Shown here in pieces: positions 44,575-53,777 of a stretch of DNA of 64,000 nt (the stretch's first letter is position 1; each line of letters begins with the position of its first letter). The notes beneath the pieces are model-generated. The model ran no database searches, was not told the origin of the DNA, and saw nothing but the letters and a program-made list of their open reading frames with translations. The translations under genes and the position numbers were made by a program. This DNA is from Knoellia sp. p5-6-4 (lineage in GTDB: Bacteria > Actinomycetota > Actinomycetes > Actinomycetales > Dermatophilaceae), in NCBI RefSeq assembly GCF_029222705.1, contig NZ_JARGZF010000001.1, positions 616,437 to 680,436 of the forward strand, in the 5' to 3' direction.

Positions 44575-44752
44575 GCACGAACTCGGTCTCGGTGTCGCGC
44601 CCGCCCCGGGGGTCGGGCGCGGGCTCGACCTCCTGGGTCGTCACCATGTCCTCCGGCCGCACCCGCTCGGGAAGCTCGCTGAAGTCGGGCAGCGGGCGGT
44701 GCACCTTCCGGTGCCCGTCGCGGCGCTCGTGCCGCCCTCTGCGTCTCCCCAT
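44555..44752 (-). CDS. Short conserved-type hypothetical protein (65 residues)
   Basis: A small basic-then-acidic protein, MGRRRGRHERRDGHRK at the start and ETEFVLRNAGF at the end, with no predicted helix through the membrane. The tidy ending and codon pattern suggest a real gene; no function recognised. It overlaps the 3' end of the ABM gene by 20 bases, and its upstream region holds an inverted pair of GTATGCCG octamers. Confidence 0.5.
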   Translation of the reverse strand: MGRRRGRHERRDGHRKVHRPLPDFSELPERVRPEDMVTTQEVEPAPDPRGGRDTETEFVLRNAGF

Positions 44753-44759
44753 GCCTGCA

Positions 44760-44794
44760 GTATGCCGCGTGCCCGCGATGAGCGGGCGGCATAC
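44760..44794. repeat. Intergenic inverted pair of GTATGCCG octamers
   Basis: GTATGCCG (44760-44767) and CGGCATAC (44787-44794) face each other; a CGTGCCCGC/GCGGGC extension of the stem gives a hairpin with a small bulge and a GATGA loop. It lies downstream of tsf and upstream of the 65-residue gene and may act as a second terminator for tsf. Confidence 0.75.
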
Positions 44795-44828
44795 CGGGGT
44801 GACGCCGAAGCGGCGCCCACAACGGCAC

Positions 44829-44858
44829 GAGGCCCGCCCCCCGAAGGGGACGGGCCTC
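44829..44858 (-). terminator. Terminator hairpin after rpsB-tsf
   Basis: Arms GAGGCCCG (44829-44836) and CGGGCCTC (44851-44858) pair perfectly, and CCCC/GGGG extends the stem inside. It begins 17 bases after the tsf stop on the minus strand. Confidence 0.8.
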
Positions 44859-44874
44859 GCCGCTCGATGTCGCG

Positions 44875-45705
44875 TCAGGAACCGACGCGGAAGCGGGCGA
44901 AGGCCTGGGCCTTGGCGCCGGCCTCCTCGAGGACCTTGGCGACGGTCTTCTTGGCGTCCTTGGCGAACGGCTGCTCGAGCAGGACGTTCTCCTTGAAGTA
45001 GCCGTTGACACGACCCTCGACGATCTTCGGCAGGGCAGCCTCGGGCTTGCCCTCCTCCTTCGCGGTGGCCTCGGCGACACGGCGCTCGTTCTCGACCGTC
45101 TCGGAGTCGACCTCCTCGCGGGTCAGCACCGACGGGCTGAACGCGGCGATGTGCATCGCGACGTCGCGGCCGACCTGCTCGTCGCCACCCTCGGTGGCGA
45201 ACAGCACACCGATCTGCGCGGGCAGGTCGGGGCTGGTCTTGTGCAGGTAGGACACGACGGTGCCGCCCTCGAGGCGGGCGACCCGCTTGACCTCGATCTT
45301 CTCGCCGATGGTGGCGTTGGCCTCGTCGAGCAGCTGCTGGACGGTCCTGCCGTCGGCCAGGGTGCTCCCCAGCAGGGAGTCGGCGTCGGCCGCGCCGGAG
45401 GCGACGGCCTGGTCGAGCACCTGCTGGGACAGCTCGCCGAACTTCTCGCCCTTGGCGACGAAGTCGGTCTCGCAGAGGACCTCGACGAGGGTGCCCACGC
45501 CGTCCTCGACCCTGGCGGCCACCAGGCCGTTGGAGGTGGTGCGGCCCTCGCGCTTGGTGACGCCCTTCAGGCCCTTGACGCGCAGGATCTCGGTGGCCTT
45601 GGCGCGGTCGCCGTCAGCCTCCTCGAGAGCCTTCTTGACGTCGAGCATGCCGGCGCCGGTCTGCTCGCGCAGCGCCTTGATGTCAGCGGCGGTGTAGTTC
45701 GCCAT
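44875..45705 (-). CDS. tsf: Elongation factor Ts
   Basis: Guanine nucleotide exchange factor for EF-Tu; 276 residues. The N-terminal UBA-like domain is ADIKALREQTGAGMLDVKKAL, and the EF-Tu contact motif CETDFVAKGE is at about residues 79-88. Follows rpsB by 57 bases, as in most bacteria, and ends before a strong hairpin. Confidence 0.98.
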   Translation of the reverse strand: MANYTAADIKALREQTGAGMLDVKKALEEADGDRAKATEILRVKGLKGVTKREGRTTSNGLVAARVEDGVGTLVEVLCETDFVAKGEKFGELSQQVLDQAVASGAADADSLLGSTLADGRTVQQLLDEANATIGEKIEVKRVARLEGGTVVSYLHKTSPDLPAQIGVLFATEGGDEQVGRDVAMHIAAFSPSVLTREEVDSETVENERRVAEATAKEEGKPEAALPKIVEGRVNGYFKENVLLEQPFAKDAKKTVAKVLEEAGAKAQAFARFRVGS

Positions 45706-45762
45706 AGATGTTGTCTCGCTTCTCGTCGTGTGTCGTCGATGCGGTGGGGTGCGGGAGGCGCC

Positions 45763-46659
45763 TCAGGCCTTGGCGTCGGCGTCGGCGTCGGTCGCGGCCT
45801 CGGGGGCAGCGGCCTCGGCGGCAGCCGGAGCGTCGGCGGCAGCGGTCTCGCCGGCCTCGGGGGCGGCCTGCTCGGCAGCCTGGGCGGCGTCGCCACCGAG
45901 GAGCTCGCGCTCCCACTCGGCCAGCGGCTCGTCACCGGCGACACCGGTGTCCTCGCCGGTCTTGGCACCGGAGCGGGCGATGAGGCCCTCGGCCACGGCG
46001 TCGGCGATCACGCGGGTCAGCAGGGTGACGGAGCGGATGGCGTCGTCGTTGCCCGGGATCTTGTAGTCGACCTCGTCGGGGTCGCAGTTGGTGTCGAGGA
46101 TCGCGATGACCGGCAGGCCGAGCTTGCGGGCCTCGTCGACCGCGAGGTGCTCCTTCTTGGTGTCCACGATCCACACGGCCGAGGGGACCTTGGCCATGTC
46201 GCGGATGCCGCCGAGGGTCTTCTCGAGCTTGTCCTTCTCGCGGTTGAGGATCAGGAGCTCCTTCTTCGTGCGGCCCGAGCCGGCCACGTCGTCGAAGTTG
46301 ATCTCCTCGAGCTCCTTGAGGCGCGTGAGGCGCTTGGAGATCGTCTGGAAGTTGGTGAGCATGCCACCGAGCCAGCGCTGGTTGACGTACGGCATGCCGA
46401 CCCGGGTCGCCTGCTCGGCGATGGGCTCCTGGGCCTGCTTCTTGGTGCCGACGAAGAGAATGGTGCCGCCGTGGGCGACGGTCTCCTTGACGAACTCGTA
46501 GGCGTTGTTGATGTACGTCAGCGACTGCTGCAGGTCGATGATGTAGATGCCGTTGCGCTCGGTCATGATGAAGCGCTTCATCTTCGGGTTCCAGCGACGG
46601 GTCTGGTGCCCGAAGTGGACGCCGCTCTCGAGGAGCTGGCGCATGGTGACGACGGCCAT
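45763..46659 (-). CDS. rpsB: 30S ribosomal protein S2
   Basis: Small-subunit protein uS2, 298 residues. [19 protein letters not shown] at the start and [20 protein letters not shown] near residue 190 are family signatures. The C-terminal ~60 residues are an Ala/Glu-rich low-complexity tail, longer than in E. coli and common in actinobacteria. First gene of rpsB-tsf. Confidence 0.98.
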   Translation of the reverse strand: MAVVTMRQLLESGVHFGHQTRRWNPKMKRFIMTERNGIYIIDLQQSLTYINNAYEFVKETVAHGGTILFVGTKKQAQEPIAEQATRVGMPYVNQRWLGGMLTNFQTISKRLTRLKELEEINFDDVAGSGRTKKELLILNREKDKLEKTLGGIRDMAKVPSAVWIVDTKKEHLAVDEARKLGLPVIAILDTNCDPDEVDYKIPGNDDAIRSVTLLTRVIADAVAEGLIARSGAKTGEDTGVAGDEPLAEWERELLGGDAAQAAEQAAPEAGETAAADAPAAAEAAAPEAATDADADAKA

Positions 46660-46918
46660 GCCGTGTTCTCCCTTGTGTCGTTGTCAGTTGCGTCGGTGTG
46701 CCGGGTGTCCCGGCCACCTGCCTGGCGTCTGCACGCACCCCGCCGCACGACGCGCGGCACGGGATCGGACCCGGCCGCACGGCATACGGACTGCCGTGGT
46801 GCGCCCCAGTTCGGAGGTTGACCTCGTCACTGGTGGGAAGACGCGCGAATTCGGCCGCGTGCACCTGGGCACACGTGACCGCCGCCCATCGTACGGCGTG
46901 CCGGCCGGGGTTGGGAAA
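46660..46918. other. Intergenic region between rpsB and treT
   Basis: 259 bases with no convincing gene. It must hold the rpsB promoter and leader, read leftwards; I could not pick a clear -10/-35 pair. It contains one CGGCATAC octamer (46780-46787). No S2 leader structure could be recognised by eye. Confidence 0.5.
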
Positions 46919-48394
46919 TCAGCGGCCGCTGCCGAGCCCGCGATCCGCCTCGGGGGCCGCACGCCGCTGGTAGAGCTGCTCGAACAGGTCGACGTACTGC
47001 GTGAGGTGGCGGTCGCCCAGGTAGAGGTCGAGCACCCGCGAACGGGCGCCGGTGCCGAGCATCCGGGCGTACTCCTCGTCGGTCAGCACGTCCTGCAGCA
47101 GCTTGGCGAAGGTGTCGAGGTCCTGCGGGTCGTTGAGGAGCAGGCCGCTCTGGCCGTGCACGATCTGGTCCTGGATGCCCCCGATCGCCGAGGCCACCAC
47201 GGGCTTGCTCTTCCACATCGGCTCGGTGACGGTGAGGCCGAAGCCCTCGACGAGGCTCTTCTGCACCACGATGGCTGCCCTGCGCTGCAGCGCGTTGACG
47301 AGGTGGGCGTTCTCGTCGATGTCGTCCATGGGCAGGCACACCAGGTGCACGCGGCTGCGCCGCTCCGCCGGCAGCGTCGCCCACAGCCCCTCGCACTCGG
47401 CCAGCACCTCGGCGCCCTCCGGGTCGTCGCTCACGCCGGTGACGTCCGGCCCGACCAGCATCAGGTGCACGTCGGGCGGGAACTGGTCGAGGTGGTCGGA
47501 GAAGCCGGTGAGCACCCCACCCATGTCCTTGAGCCGGTCCCAGCGGCTGACCTGCAGGACGAGGCGGGCGCCCCTCGCCACCGGGGAGCCGTCGAGCACG
47601 AGCCGGCGGTGCCCGCGGACCGTGCCGGTCGAGCCGTTGCGACGCGTGAACTGCAGGCTGCCGTGGTCGCGGTCGGCGTCGACCAGCGAGGCCTCCCGCA
47701 GCGCCGCGTCGACGTCGGCCGGCGACAGCTCGGCATTCTTCGCGCTGAACGGGTCGAGGGAGGGCGGGATGACCCAGAGCCGGTCCCCCGGCACCCACGC
47801 CGGGGCGTAGGCGCGCCGCGAGAAGATGAAGGCGTCGGCGGCCTCGATGTGCGGCCGCAGGAAGCCCCAGCCGATGTCGGTCAGGGGAGTCGGGGTGTCG
47901 CGCCCGATGTGGCAGCGCCAGACGATGTGGGCGCCGGCCTCGCTGAGCATGCCGGCCAGGCCCGCGGTCTGCGGGTCGTGGAGCAGCACGATGTCGCCGG
48001 GCCGCACCATCGGCCGGAGCACCTCGAAGTTCTGGGCCAGCACGTCGTGGTAGTGCCGCTGCTCCGCCAGCCCGAGCGGTCCGCCGTCGCCGGCCATCCC
48101 GTGCAGCACGTTGTGCAGCCGCTTGGTGATCGTGAAGAACTCGGCGTCGCCACGCAGCACGAGCCACCGGGTCTGCACGCCGGCACCCTTGGTGTAGGCC
48201 AGCAGCGCCTGGAGCATCTCGGCCACACCGCCGCCCTGGGCGGTCGCGTTGACGTTCCAGATGGTGCGGCCCGCGAGGATCTCCCGGGCGCGGTCCGCGT
48301 AGCGGGCGAGGCGAGCCGCCCGCTCGGGGGCCAGCAGGCTCACCAGGCGGTCCAGGGGGATGGCGTCGATCTCGACTTCCCTCATGGCGTTCAT
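46919..48394 (-). CDS. treT: GT4 family trehalose synthase (NDP-glucose + glucose)
   Basis: A 491-residue glycosyltransferase of family GT4 resembling TreT. The acceptor-side N-domain has WNVNATAQGGGVAEMLQ (about 45-61), WRCHIGRDTPTP follows, and the donor domain has VLQVSRWDRLKDM and VQKSLVEGFGLTVTEPMWK with the GT4 Glu. TreT transfers glucose from a nucleotide sugar to glucose to form trehalose, a stress protectant. Alternative roles such as glycogen-type glycosyl transfer cannot be excluded. Divergent from an aminotransferase gene. Confidence 0.85.
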   Translation of the reverse strand: MNAMREVEIDAIPLDRLVSLLAPERAARLARYADRAREILAGRTIWNVNATAQGGGVAEMLQALLAYTKGAGVQTRWLVLRGDAEFFTITKRLHNVLHGMAGDGGPLGLAEQRHYHDVLAQNFEVLRPMVRPGDIVLLHDPQTAGLAGMLSEAGAHIVWRCHIGRDTPTPLTDIGWGFLRPHIEAADAFIFSRRAYAPAWVPGDRLWVIPPSLDPFSAKNAELSPADVDAALREASLVDADRDHGSLQFTRRNGSTGTVRGHRRLVLDGSPVARGARLVLQVSRWDRLKDMGGVLTGFSDHLDQFPPDVHLMLVGPDVTGVSDDPEGAEVLAECEGLWATLPAERRSRVHLVCLPMDDIDENAHLVNALQRRAAIVVQKSLVEGFGLTVTEPMWKSKPVVASAIGGIQDQIVHGQSGLLLNDPQDLDTFAKLLQDVLTDEEYARMLGTGARSRVLDLYLGDRHLTQYVDLFEQLYQRRAAPEADRGLGSGR

Positions 48395-48443
48395 GCTGTC
48401 ACGCCGGGCACGGCGGGACCTGTCTTTGCCCCGTTTGCCCCGC

Positions 48444-48449
48444 TAGCCT
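48444..48449 (+). promoter_or_regulatory. Predicted -10 box TAGCCT, leaderless start at 48456
   Basis: TAGCCT is six bases before the ATG at 48456, with no Shine-Dalgarno sequence. Confidence 0.45.
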
Positions 48450-48455
48450 CCCCGC

Positions 48456-49622
48456 ATGGGCACTCCCCTGGTGGCACGGATGCGCGGCTTCGGCACGACC
48501 ATCTTCGCGGAGATGTCGGCGCTGGCCGCCGACACCGGCGCCATCAACCTCGGCCAGGGCTTCCCCGACACCGACGGGCCTGCTCAGATGCTCGAGGCTG
48601 CCCGGGCGGCGATCGCCTCCGGCCGCAACCAGTACCCGCCCGGCCCCGGCGTCCCTGAGCTCCTCGAGGCCGTCGCAGCGCACCAGTGGCGCTTCTACGG
48701 CATCCACCTCGACCCGGCGTCGGAGGTGCTGGTGACGGTCGGGGCCACCGAGGCGATCGCCGCCACCGTGCTCGCCCTCTGCGAGCCCGGCGACGAGGTG
48801 GTCACCTTCGAGCCCTACTACGACTCGTATGCCGCCACGATCGCCCTCGCCGGCGCCGTGCGCCGCACATCGGTGCTCCGGTTCCCCGACTTCGCCGTGG
48901 ACGAGGCCTCGCTGCGGGCGGCGTTCTCCGACCGGACCCGCCTGGTGCTGCTCAACACGCCGCACAACCCCACCGGCAAGGTGTTCACCCGGGACGAGCT
49001 GGAGCTGGTCTGTGCGCTGGCGCGCGAGCACGACGCCTGGGTCGTCACCGACGAGGTCTACGAGCACCTGGTCTTCGACGGCCTGGAGCACGTCCCCGTG
49101 GCGACCCTGCCCGGCATGGCCGAGCGCACCCTGACGATCTCCTCGGCGGGCAAGACGTTCTCCGCCACGGGCTGGAAGGTCGGCTGGGTCACCGGCCCGG
49201 CGGAGGCGGTGGCCGCGGTCCGCACCGTCAAGCAGTTCCTCACCTACGTCGGCTCGGGTCCGTTCCAGCCGGCGGTCGCGCTGGCCCTCGGGCTGGGCGA
49301 GGAGGTGTATGCCGGGCTGGCCACGGCGCTGCAGGCCAAGCGCGACCTGCTCGTGCAGGGCCTCCGCTCGGCGGGGCTGGAGGTGGCGGTGCCGTCGGGC
49401 ACCTACTTCGTGGTGGCCGACGCCGCGCCCCTCGGGGCTGCCAGCGGGTTGGAGCTCTGCCGCCGGCTGCCGTCGCTGGCCGGGGTGGTCGGGGTGCCGG
49501 TGTCGGTGTTCCACGACGACCCCGACGCTGCTGCGACCCTGGTCCGGTTCGCCTTCTGCAAGCGGGACGAGGTCCTCACCGAGGCGGTGGCCCGGCTGTC
49601 GCGGGCCGGGACCAGCGCCTGA
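48456..49622 (+). CDS. Class I/II PLP-dependent aminotransferase (DapC/methionine aminotransferase type)
   Basis: A 388-residue fold-type I transaminase. INLGQGFPDTDGP at the start, NTPHNPTGKVF, VVTDEVYEHLVFDG, and the cofactor Lys in SAGKTFSATGWKVGW are present. This group includes N-succinyldiaminopimelate aminotransferase (mycobacterial DapC), kynurenine and methionine aminotransferases. Which reaction applies is not decided by sequence or by neighbours. Predicted leaderless promoter. Confidence 0.88.
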   Translation: MGTPLVARMRGFGTTIFAEMSALAADTGAINLGQGFPDTDGPAQMLEAARAAIASGRNQYPPGPGVPELLEAVAAHQWRFYGIHLDPASEVLVTVGATEAIAATVLALCEPGDEVVTFEPYYDSYAATIALAGAVRRTSVLRFPDFAVDEASLRAAFSDRTRLVLLNTPHNPTGKVFTRDELELVCALAREHDAWVVTDEVYEHLVFDGLEHVPVATLPGMAERTLTISSAGKTFSATGWKVGWVTGPAEAVAAVRTVKQFLTYVGSGPFQPAVALALGLGEEVYAGLATALQAKRDLLVQGLRSAGLEVAVPSGTYFVVADAAPLGAASGLELCRRLPSLAGVVGVPVSVFHDDPDAAATLVRFAFCKRDEVLTEAVARLSRAGTSA

Positions 49623-49642
49623 GACTGCGGCGGGAGCGCGCC

Positions 49643-49840
49643 TCAGGCCACGTGGGCGGAGCTGCGCGCGCCGTGCTCGGGGGGCGTCACCACGACGTCC
49701 CAGAGCAGGACAGCGGCGTCGCAGACGGTGCAGCAGTACTCCCCCGTGTCGTCGGCGGGCATGAGGATCTGCTCGACCGCACAGTCGCCGCAGCGGGCCA
49801 GCACCCCGGTCACGAGCATCAGATCGGCTGTCGTCTCCAT
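49643..49840 (-). CDS. Small zinc-ribbon-like protein (65 residues)
   Basis: METTADLMLVTG is followed by CGDC (about residues 18-21) and, fifteen or so residues later, CCTVC (about 37-41), a pair of CxxC knuckles that would hold one zinc. GAGGG lies before the ATG. The rest is acidic and short. No function recognised; it may be a small RNA- or protein-binding ribbon. Confidence 0.6.
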   Translation of the reverse strand: METTADLMLVTGVLARCGDCAVEQILMPADDTGEYCCTVCDAAVLLWDVVVTPPEHGARSSAHVA

Positions 49841-50011
49841 GGCCCTCACGGTGCCACGAAGCGCCGACAGCGCCGGCGTGCCACGCCGGGGCCGGCGACC
49901 GCGGGGGCTGGCGACGACCGGCGCCTCCACAGCACCCCGTTCGCGGTCCCGCGGTCCACAGGGCGACGAACGCAGCTCGCCGGCAGCGCGCCACGGGCCC
50001 ACGCTCGACCC

Positions 50012-50620
50012 ATGGTGACCCTCGCCCCGGCCCTGCTGTCCGCCGCCACCCTGGCCCTCGGCGCGGTCACGCTCGCGCCGCCCGCGACCACTGAACCGGC
50101 TCGGTCGGTTGCACCTGCACCGCCGCCGGCAGCCGTGCTGACCGCGGCACGGCCCCACCCGCCGGATGCAACCGATGTCGGGCTCGGTTCGCCCGGCCTG
50201 GCACCACGAGGCGGGTGGCGCTGGCCGCTCGAGCCGCAACCTGCCGTGACCAGGGCGTTCCGGGCCCCTCTGAGCACGTGGGGTCGGGGTCATCGTGGCG
50301 TCGACCTGCGGGCGGGTGCAGGGCAACTGGTGCTGGCGGCCGCCGCCGGACGGGTCACCCACGTGGGAGTCGTCGCGGGCCGCGGCACCGTGACCCTGCT
50401 GCACGCAGGGGGTGTCCGCACGACCTACGAACCCGTGGAGGCCGGCGTGCGGACCGGCGACGCGGTCTCGTCAGGCCAGGTCATCGGGGTGCTGCAGCCG
50501 GGCGGCTCGCACTGCCGAGGGTGCCTGCACCTCGGGGCGGTCCGAGGAGGGGTGTACCTCGACCCGCTCAGGCTCCTGCGGCCGAGCCGGGTCGTCCTGC
50601 TGCCGCTGACCGACCCCTGA
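50012..50620 (+). CDS. M23 family (LytM-type) metallopeptidase, exported
   Basis: A 202-residue protein with an N-terminal signal sequence (residues 1-30) and a Pro/Ala-rich linker, then an M23 domain (about 70-190). Zinc ligands are His and Asp of GHRGVDLRAGAG and the His of CLHLGAV; a typical second HxH His is replaced (HLG), so full activity is doubtful. It probably cuts or binds peptidoglycan cross-links. An M23 gene at this position beside rpsB is conserved in actinobacteria. Confidence 0.85.
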   Translation: MVTLAPALLSAATLALGAVTLAPPATTEPARSVAPAPPPAAVLTAARPHPPDATDVGLGSPGLAPRGGWRWPLEPQPAVTRAFRAPLSTWGRGHRGVDLRAGAGQLVLAAAAGRVTHVGVVAGRGTVTLLHAGGVRTTYEPVEAGVRTGDAVSSGQVIGVLQPGGSHCRGCLHLGAVRGGVYLDPLRLLRPSRVVLLPLTDP

Positions 50621-50635
50621 GCGTGCCCGCGGCGC

Positions 50636-51484
50636 TCAGGCGCCCACGGGGTACGGCCAAGGTTTGCATCCCTGCAGGCCGAGCGTCTGCTGGACCATGA
50701 TGGGGGCCCGCTCGCCCTGGCCGGGGCAGGACTGGTGCTGGTGCCCCAGTCCGTGGCCGACCTCGTGGTTCACCTGGTAGATCCGGTAGCGCTCCACGTC
50801 CTCGCCGTAGCTGTCATCCCCCAGCATCCAGCGGCGCAGGTTCAGCACCGAGCGCCCGTTGTTCCAGCAGGAGACCTTCGAGAGCGTCCGCAGCGGTGCA
50901 CAGAGGCGGTCGGTGAGGCCGGGGCTCGCCAGGGTGACCCGGATGTCGACGTGGGAGCCCGCCCGTTCCTCGGAGGGGCTGACGTTGACGAAGCGGATGC
51001 CGTCCTCCTGCTGCCAGCCCCGCTTGTCGAGCAGCACGGTGCGCACGGTCCTGGCCACCTCGGCCTCGTCGATGCCGAGGCCCTGCTCGATCTCGACGGT
51101 GTAGCGCACCTCGCGGCCCTGCGCCGTCGACTGCGGCCCGGGGACGCTGACGACCCTGATCTTCCCCGTGCCGTCCTGGGGGACGGCTATCTCCGTGCGA
51201 CGCGGAGCCTCGGTGGTGGTCGAGCCGTCCTGGCTGTCCGGGGGCGGCGTCTGCGACGGCGTCGACGCCTGGGGCGCTGGGGGTGCGGGCGCGGTGGCCG
51301 TCGCCTGCACGCCGGGAAGCCGGTCGGCCGCGGCCGCAGCCACCTCGGTGGCGTCCTCGCGCGAGACCAGCCGCACGGTGGTCACCGCGACGAGAGCGAG
51401 GACCACGACGCCGAGCACGGTGCGACGCAGCCGGATGGTGCGGCTGACCGACCGGTGCCGTGGTCGACGATGTGGCTGGCTCAC
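50636..51484 (-). CDS. DUF3152 membrane-anchored zinc metalloprotease-like protein
   Basis: A 282-residue protein: a basic N-terminus, one membrane helix (about 22-40, VLGVVVLALVAVTTV), a Pro/Thr-rich spacer (about 60-100) and an extracytoplasmic DUF3152 domain. The last part contains NHEVGHGLGHQHQ, the extended zinc motif HExxHxxGxxH of metzincin-like peptidases, with the Met-turn-like IMVQQT after it. Substrate unknown. GTG 51484 follows GAGGGAA. Confidence 0.85.
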   Translation of the reverse strand: MSQPHRRPRHRSVSRTIRLRRTVLGVVVLALVAVTTVRLVSREDATEVAAAAADRLPGVQATATAPAPPAPQASTPSQTPPPDSQDGSTTTEAPRRTEIAVPQDGTGKIRVVSVPGPQSTAQGREVRYTVEIEQGLGIDEAEVARTVRTVLLDKRGWQQEDGIRFVNVSPSEERAGSHVDIRVTLASPGLTDRLCAPLRTLSKVSCWNNGRSVLNLRRWMLGDDSYGEDVERYRIYQVNHEVGHGLGHQHQSCPGQGERAPIMVQQTLGLQGCKPWPYPVGA

Positions 51485-51647
51485 GGGTTCCCTCGGGCTG
51501 GTTCGCGGGGTGCCGTGCCGGCGCCCTCGTGCACCATCTTTCCCTGAAACAACGGGCTGTCGCGAGCCGCCTCGCCCGCACGGCCGAAAACCACGGGCCC
51601 GCTGTTGCCCGAGTCGCCAAACCTCGGTGGAAGCAGGTCGACCGTGG

Positions 51648-52562
51648 TCAGGCTCGTGGGTGGGCTTGGCGGTAGGACTGCTTGAGCCGGTCGACGGAGA
51701 CGTGCGTGTAGATCTGCGTCGTGGCGAGCGAGGCGTGGCCCAGCATCTCCTGGACCAGGCGCAGGTCGGCGCCTCCCTCGAGCAGGTGGGTTGCCGTGCT
51801 GTGGCGCAGCCCGTGGGGGCCGACGTCCGGGGCGTCCGGCACGTGGGCGAGCAGCCGGTGCACCGCGGTGCGCACCTGCCGGGGGTCGACCCTGCGCCCC
51901 CGCCGGCCGAGGAAGACGGCCGGCCCGCTCTGCCCGGTGACCACCTGGGGACGGCCGTGGCGCAGCCACCGGTCGAGGGCGTCCCTGGCGGGTCCGCCGA
52001 ACGGCACCGTGCGCTCCTTGGCGCCCTTGCCCATGACGCGCACGACACCCCCGGCGAGGTCGAGGTCGTCGACGTCGAGCGCGGCGAGCTCGCCGACGCG
52101 GATGCCGCTGGCGTAGAGCAGCTCCAGGACGGCCCGGTCGCGCAGGTGCATGGGGTCCTCGTCGTCGGCGGCGACGGCCGCCACGTCGAGCAGCGCACTC
52201 GCCTCTGCCTGCTTGAGGACGCCGGGCAGGTGGCGCTGACGCTTGGGAGCTGCGAGGCGCACCGACGGGTCGCTGGGGATGCGCCCCGTGCGGGTGGCCC
52301 AGCCGAGGAAGGTGCGCGCAGCCGCGGAGCGCCGGGCGATGGTGGCGCGGGCCGCACCGGAGTCGGCGAGGTGCGCCAGCCAGGAGCGCAGGTCGCGGAG
52401 CGTGACGTCGGCCAGCTCGTTCACCCCGCACTGCTCTTCCAGGAAGCCGAGCAGGCTGCGCACGTCGCCGAGGTAGGCCCTCGTGGTGTGCTCGGAGCGC
52501 CCGCGCTCGGAGCGCAGGTGCCGGGCGAACCCCTCCACCGCCTCGGTCGTCGCGTCGCTCAC
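51648..52562 (-). CDS. xerC: Tyrosine recombinase XerC
   Basis: Site-specific recombinase that resolves chromosome dimers at dif with XerD; 304 residues. N-terminal SAM-like DNA-binding domain (about 5-90), catalytic domain with Arg in [13 protein letters not shown], Lys in [12 protein letters not shown], His-x-x-Arg in [15 protein letters not shown], and the nucleophile Tyr in [12 protein letters not shown] 52562 chosen; a TTG at 52598 would add 12 residues. Chromosomal gene in conserved order next to dprA, not a phage integrase. Confidence 0.93.
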   Translation of the reverse strand: MSDATTEAVEGFARHLRSERGRSEHTTRAYLGDVRSLLGFLEEQCGVNELADVTLRDLRSWLAHLADSGAARATIARRSAAARTFLGWATRTGRIPSDPSVRLAAPKRQRHLPGVLKQAEASALLDVAAVAADDEDPMHLRDRAVLELLYASGIRVGELAALDVDDLDLAGGVVRVMGKGAKERTVPFGGPARDALDRWLRHGRPQVVTGQSGPAVFLGRRGRRVDPRQVRTAVHRLLAHVPDAPDVGPHGLRHSTATHLLEGGADLRLVQEMLGHASLATTQIYTHVSVDRLKQSYRQAHPRA

Positions 52563-52661
52563 GATGGGCACCGTCGCAAACCCGCCGGCCGCCTTCAAGG
52601 CGCCTCGCCGCTCAGGGCTTCGACCGCGCCGGCTGCGCGGGAACCGCCACCCGAGGCCTGG

Positions 52662-53777
52662 TCATCCCGACGGCTGGCGCGCAGGACGCCGCCACGCGTC
52701 GCCGTCCCGGCGGGCCAGGCCCAGCAGCTCGAGCCGCCCCAGGCAGGCCAGGACATCCCGCTCGGCCAGGGCCGTGCGCACCGCGAGCGCCGCCACCTTT
52801 GCGGCAGCGCGAACGGGCAGGGCTGACCACACGACCGACTCCACCGCCCCCAGGACGTCCTCGGGCCGCTCCTGACCCCGCTTGACCGGGGCCAGGTCGG
52901 TGCCGAGGTCGCCGAGCAGCTCGGCCACCTCTGCCGCGTCGGTCACGAGCGCCGCCTCGCCGCTGCGGATGAGCTCGTGGCAGCCGGCGGACACCGCGGA
53001 AGTCACCGGTCCCGGAACTGCCGCCACGACCCGAGCCAGCTTGGTCGCCTCGCCCGCGGTGCTGCGCGAGCCGGACCGCAGTCCTGCCTCCACGACCACC
53101 GTGCCTCGGGTCATGGCGGCGATGAGCCGGTTCCGTCGGAGGAACCGCCACCGCGTCGGCGCACAGCCGGGCGGCACCTCGCTGACGACGGCACCGGTCG
53201 CGACGATCTTCTCGAGCAGCCCGCGGTGGGCGTCCGGATAGGCCCGCTCGACGCCTCCGGCGAGCACGGCCACGGTCACGCCCTGCACCGCCAGCGCTCC
53301 CCGGTGGGCGGCGCCGTCGATGCCGAACGCGGCACCCGAGACCACCGAGAAGGCACGCTCGCAGAGCCCTGCGGCGATGTCGTTGGCCGTGGTCTCGCCG
53401 TAGTGCGTCGCGCTTCGTGCCCCCACGATCGCGGCGCTGCGCTCGCAGGCCCCGCCCAGGTGCTCCGACCCACGCACCCAGAGGCAGTGTGGTGGCACCT
53501 CGAGGTCGTCGAGTCCGGCGGGCCACTCGTCGTCGCCCGGGACGACCACCCGGGCCTGCACCTTCGCGGCCACGCGCAGGTCGTGGTCGATGTCGAGGGT
53601 CTCGAGCCGAGGCATGAACCGGGCCCCGTCACGGGCGGTGCCGCCGAGCACCGCGGCCAGGGCACCCTCGGCGCCGGCCTCACGGACGAGCTCGAGTGCC
53701 CTGGGGTCGGCCGGTTCGGAGATCCGGCTCCACGCCATGCGCGCCTCGCGCTCGCCGGCCGGCATCCGCCCCCTCAC
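52662..53777 (-). CDS. dprA: DNA processing protein DprA
   Basis: Single-strand DNA binding protein that loads RecA on incoming DNA during natural transformation; 371 residues. The Rossmann core has AIVGARSATHYGE, SGAAFGIDGAAHRGAL, VLAGGVERAYPDAHRGL, EVPPGCAPTRWRFLRRNRLI and VEAGLRSGSRSTAGEA, all family signatures. A C-terminal winged-helix-like domain follows. GTG 53777 overlaps the comM stop by four bases. Found in most bacteria, so it does not prove competence by itself. Confidence 0.96.
   Translation of the reverse strand: MRGRMPAGEREARMAWSRISEPADPRALELVREAGAEGALAAVLGGTARDGARFMPRLETLDIDHDLRVAAKVQARVVVPGDDEWPAGLDDLEVPPHCLWVRGSEHLGGACERSAAIVGARSATHYGETTANDIAAGLCERAFSVVSGAAFGIDGAAHRGALAVQGVTVAVLAGGVERAYPDAHRGLLEKIVATGAVVSEVPPGCAPTRWRFLRRNRLIAAMTRGTVVVEAGLRSGSRSTAGEATKLARVVAAVPGPVTSAVSAGCHELIRSGEAALVTDAAEVAELLGDLGTDLAPVKRGQERPEDVLGAVESVVWSALPVRAAAKVAALAVRTALAERDVLACLGRLELLGLARRDGDAWRRPARQPSG

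Noticed and set aside
51648-52562. Tyrosine recombinase as a phage or island integrase
   Set aside because: Sequence and conserved position next to dprA identify chromosomal XerC; no tRNA attachment site or phage genes are present.
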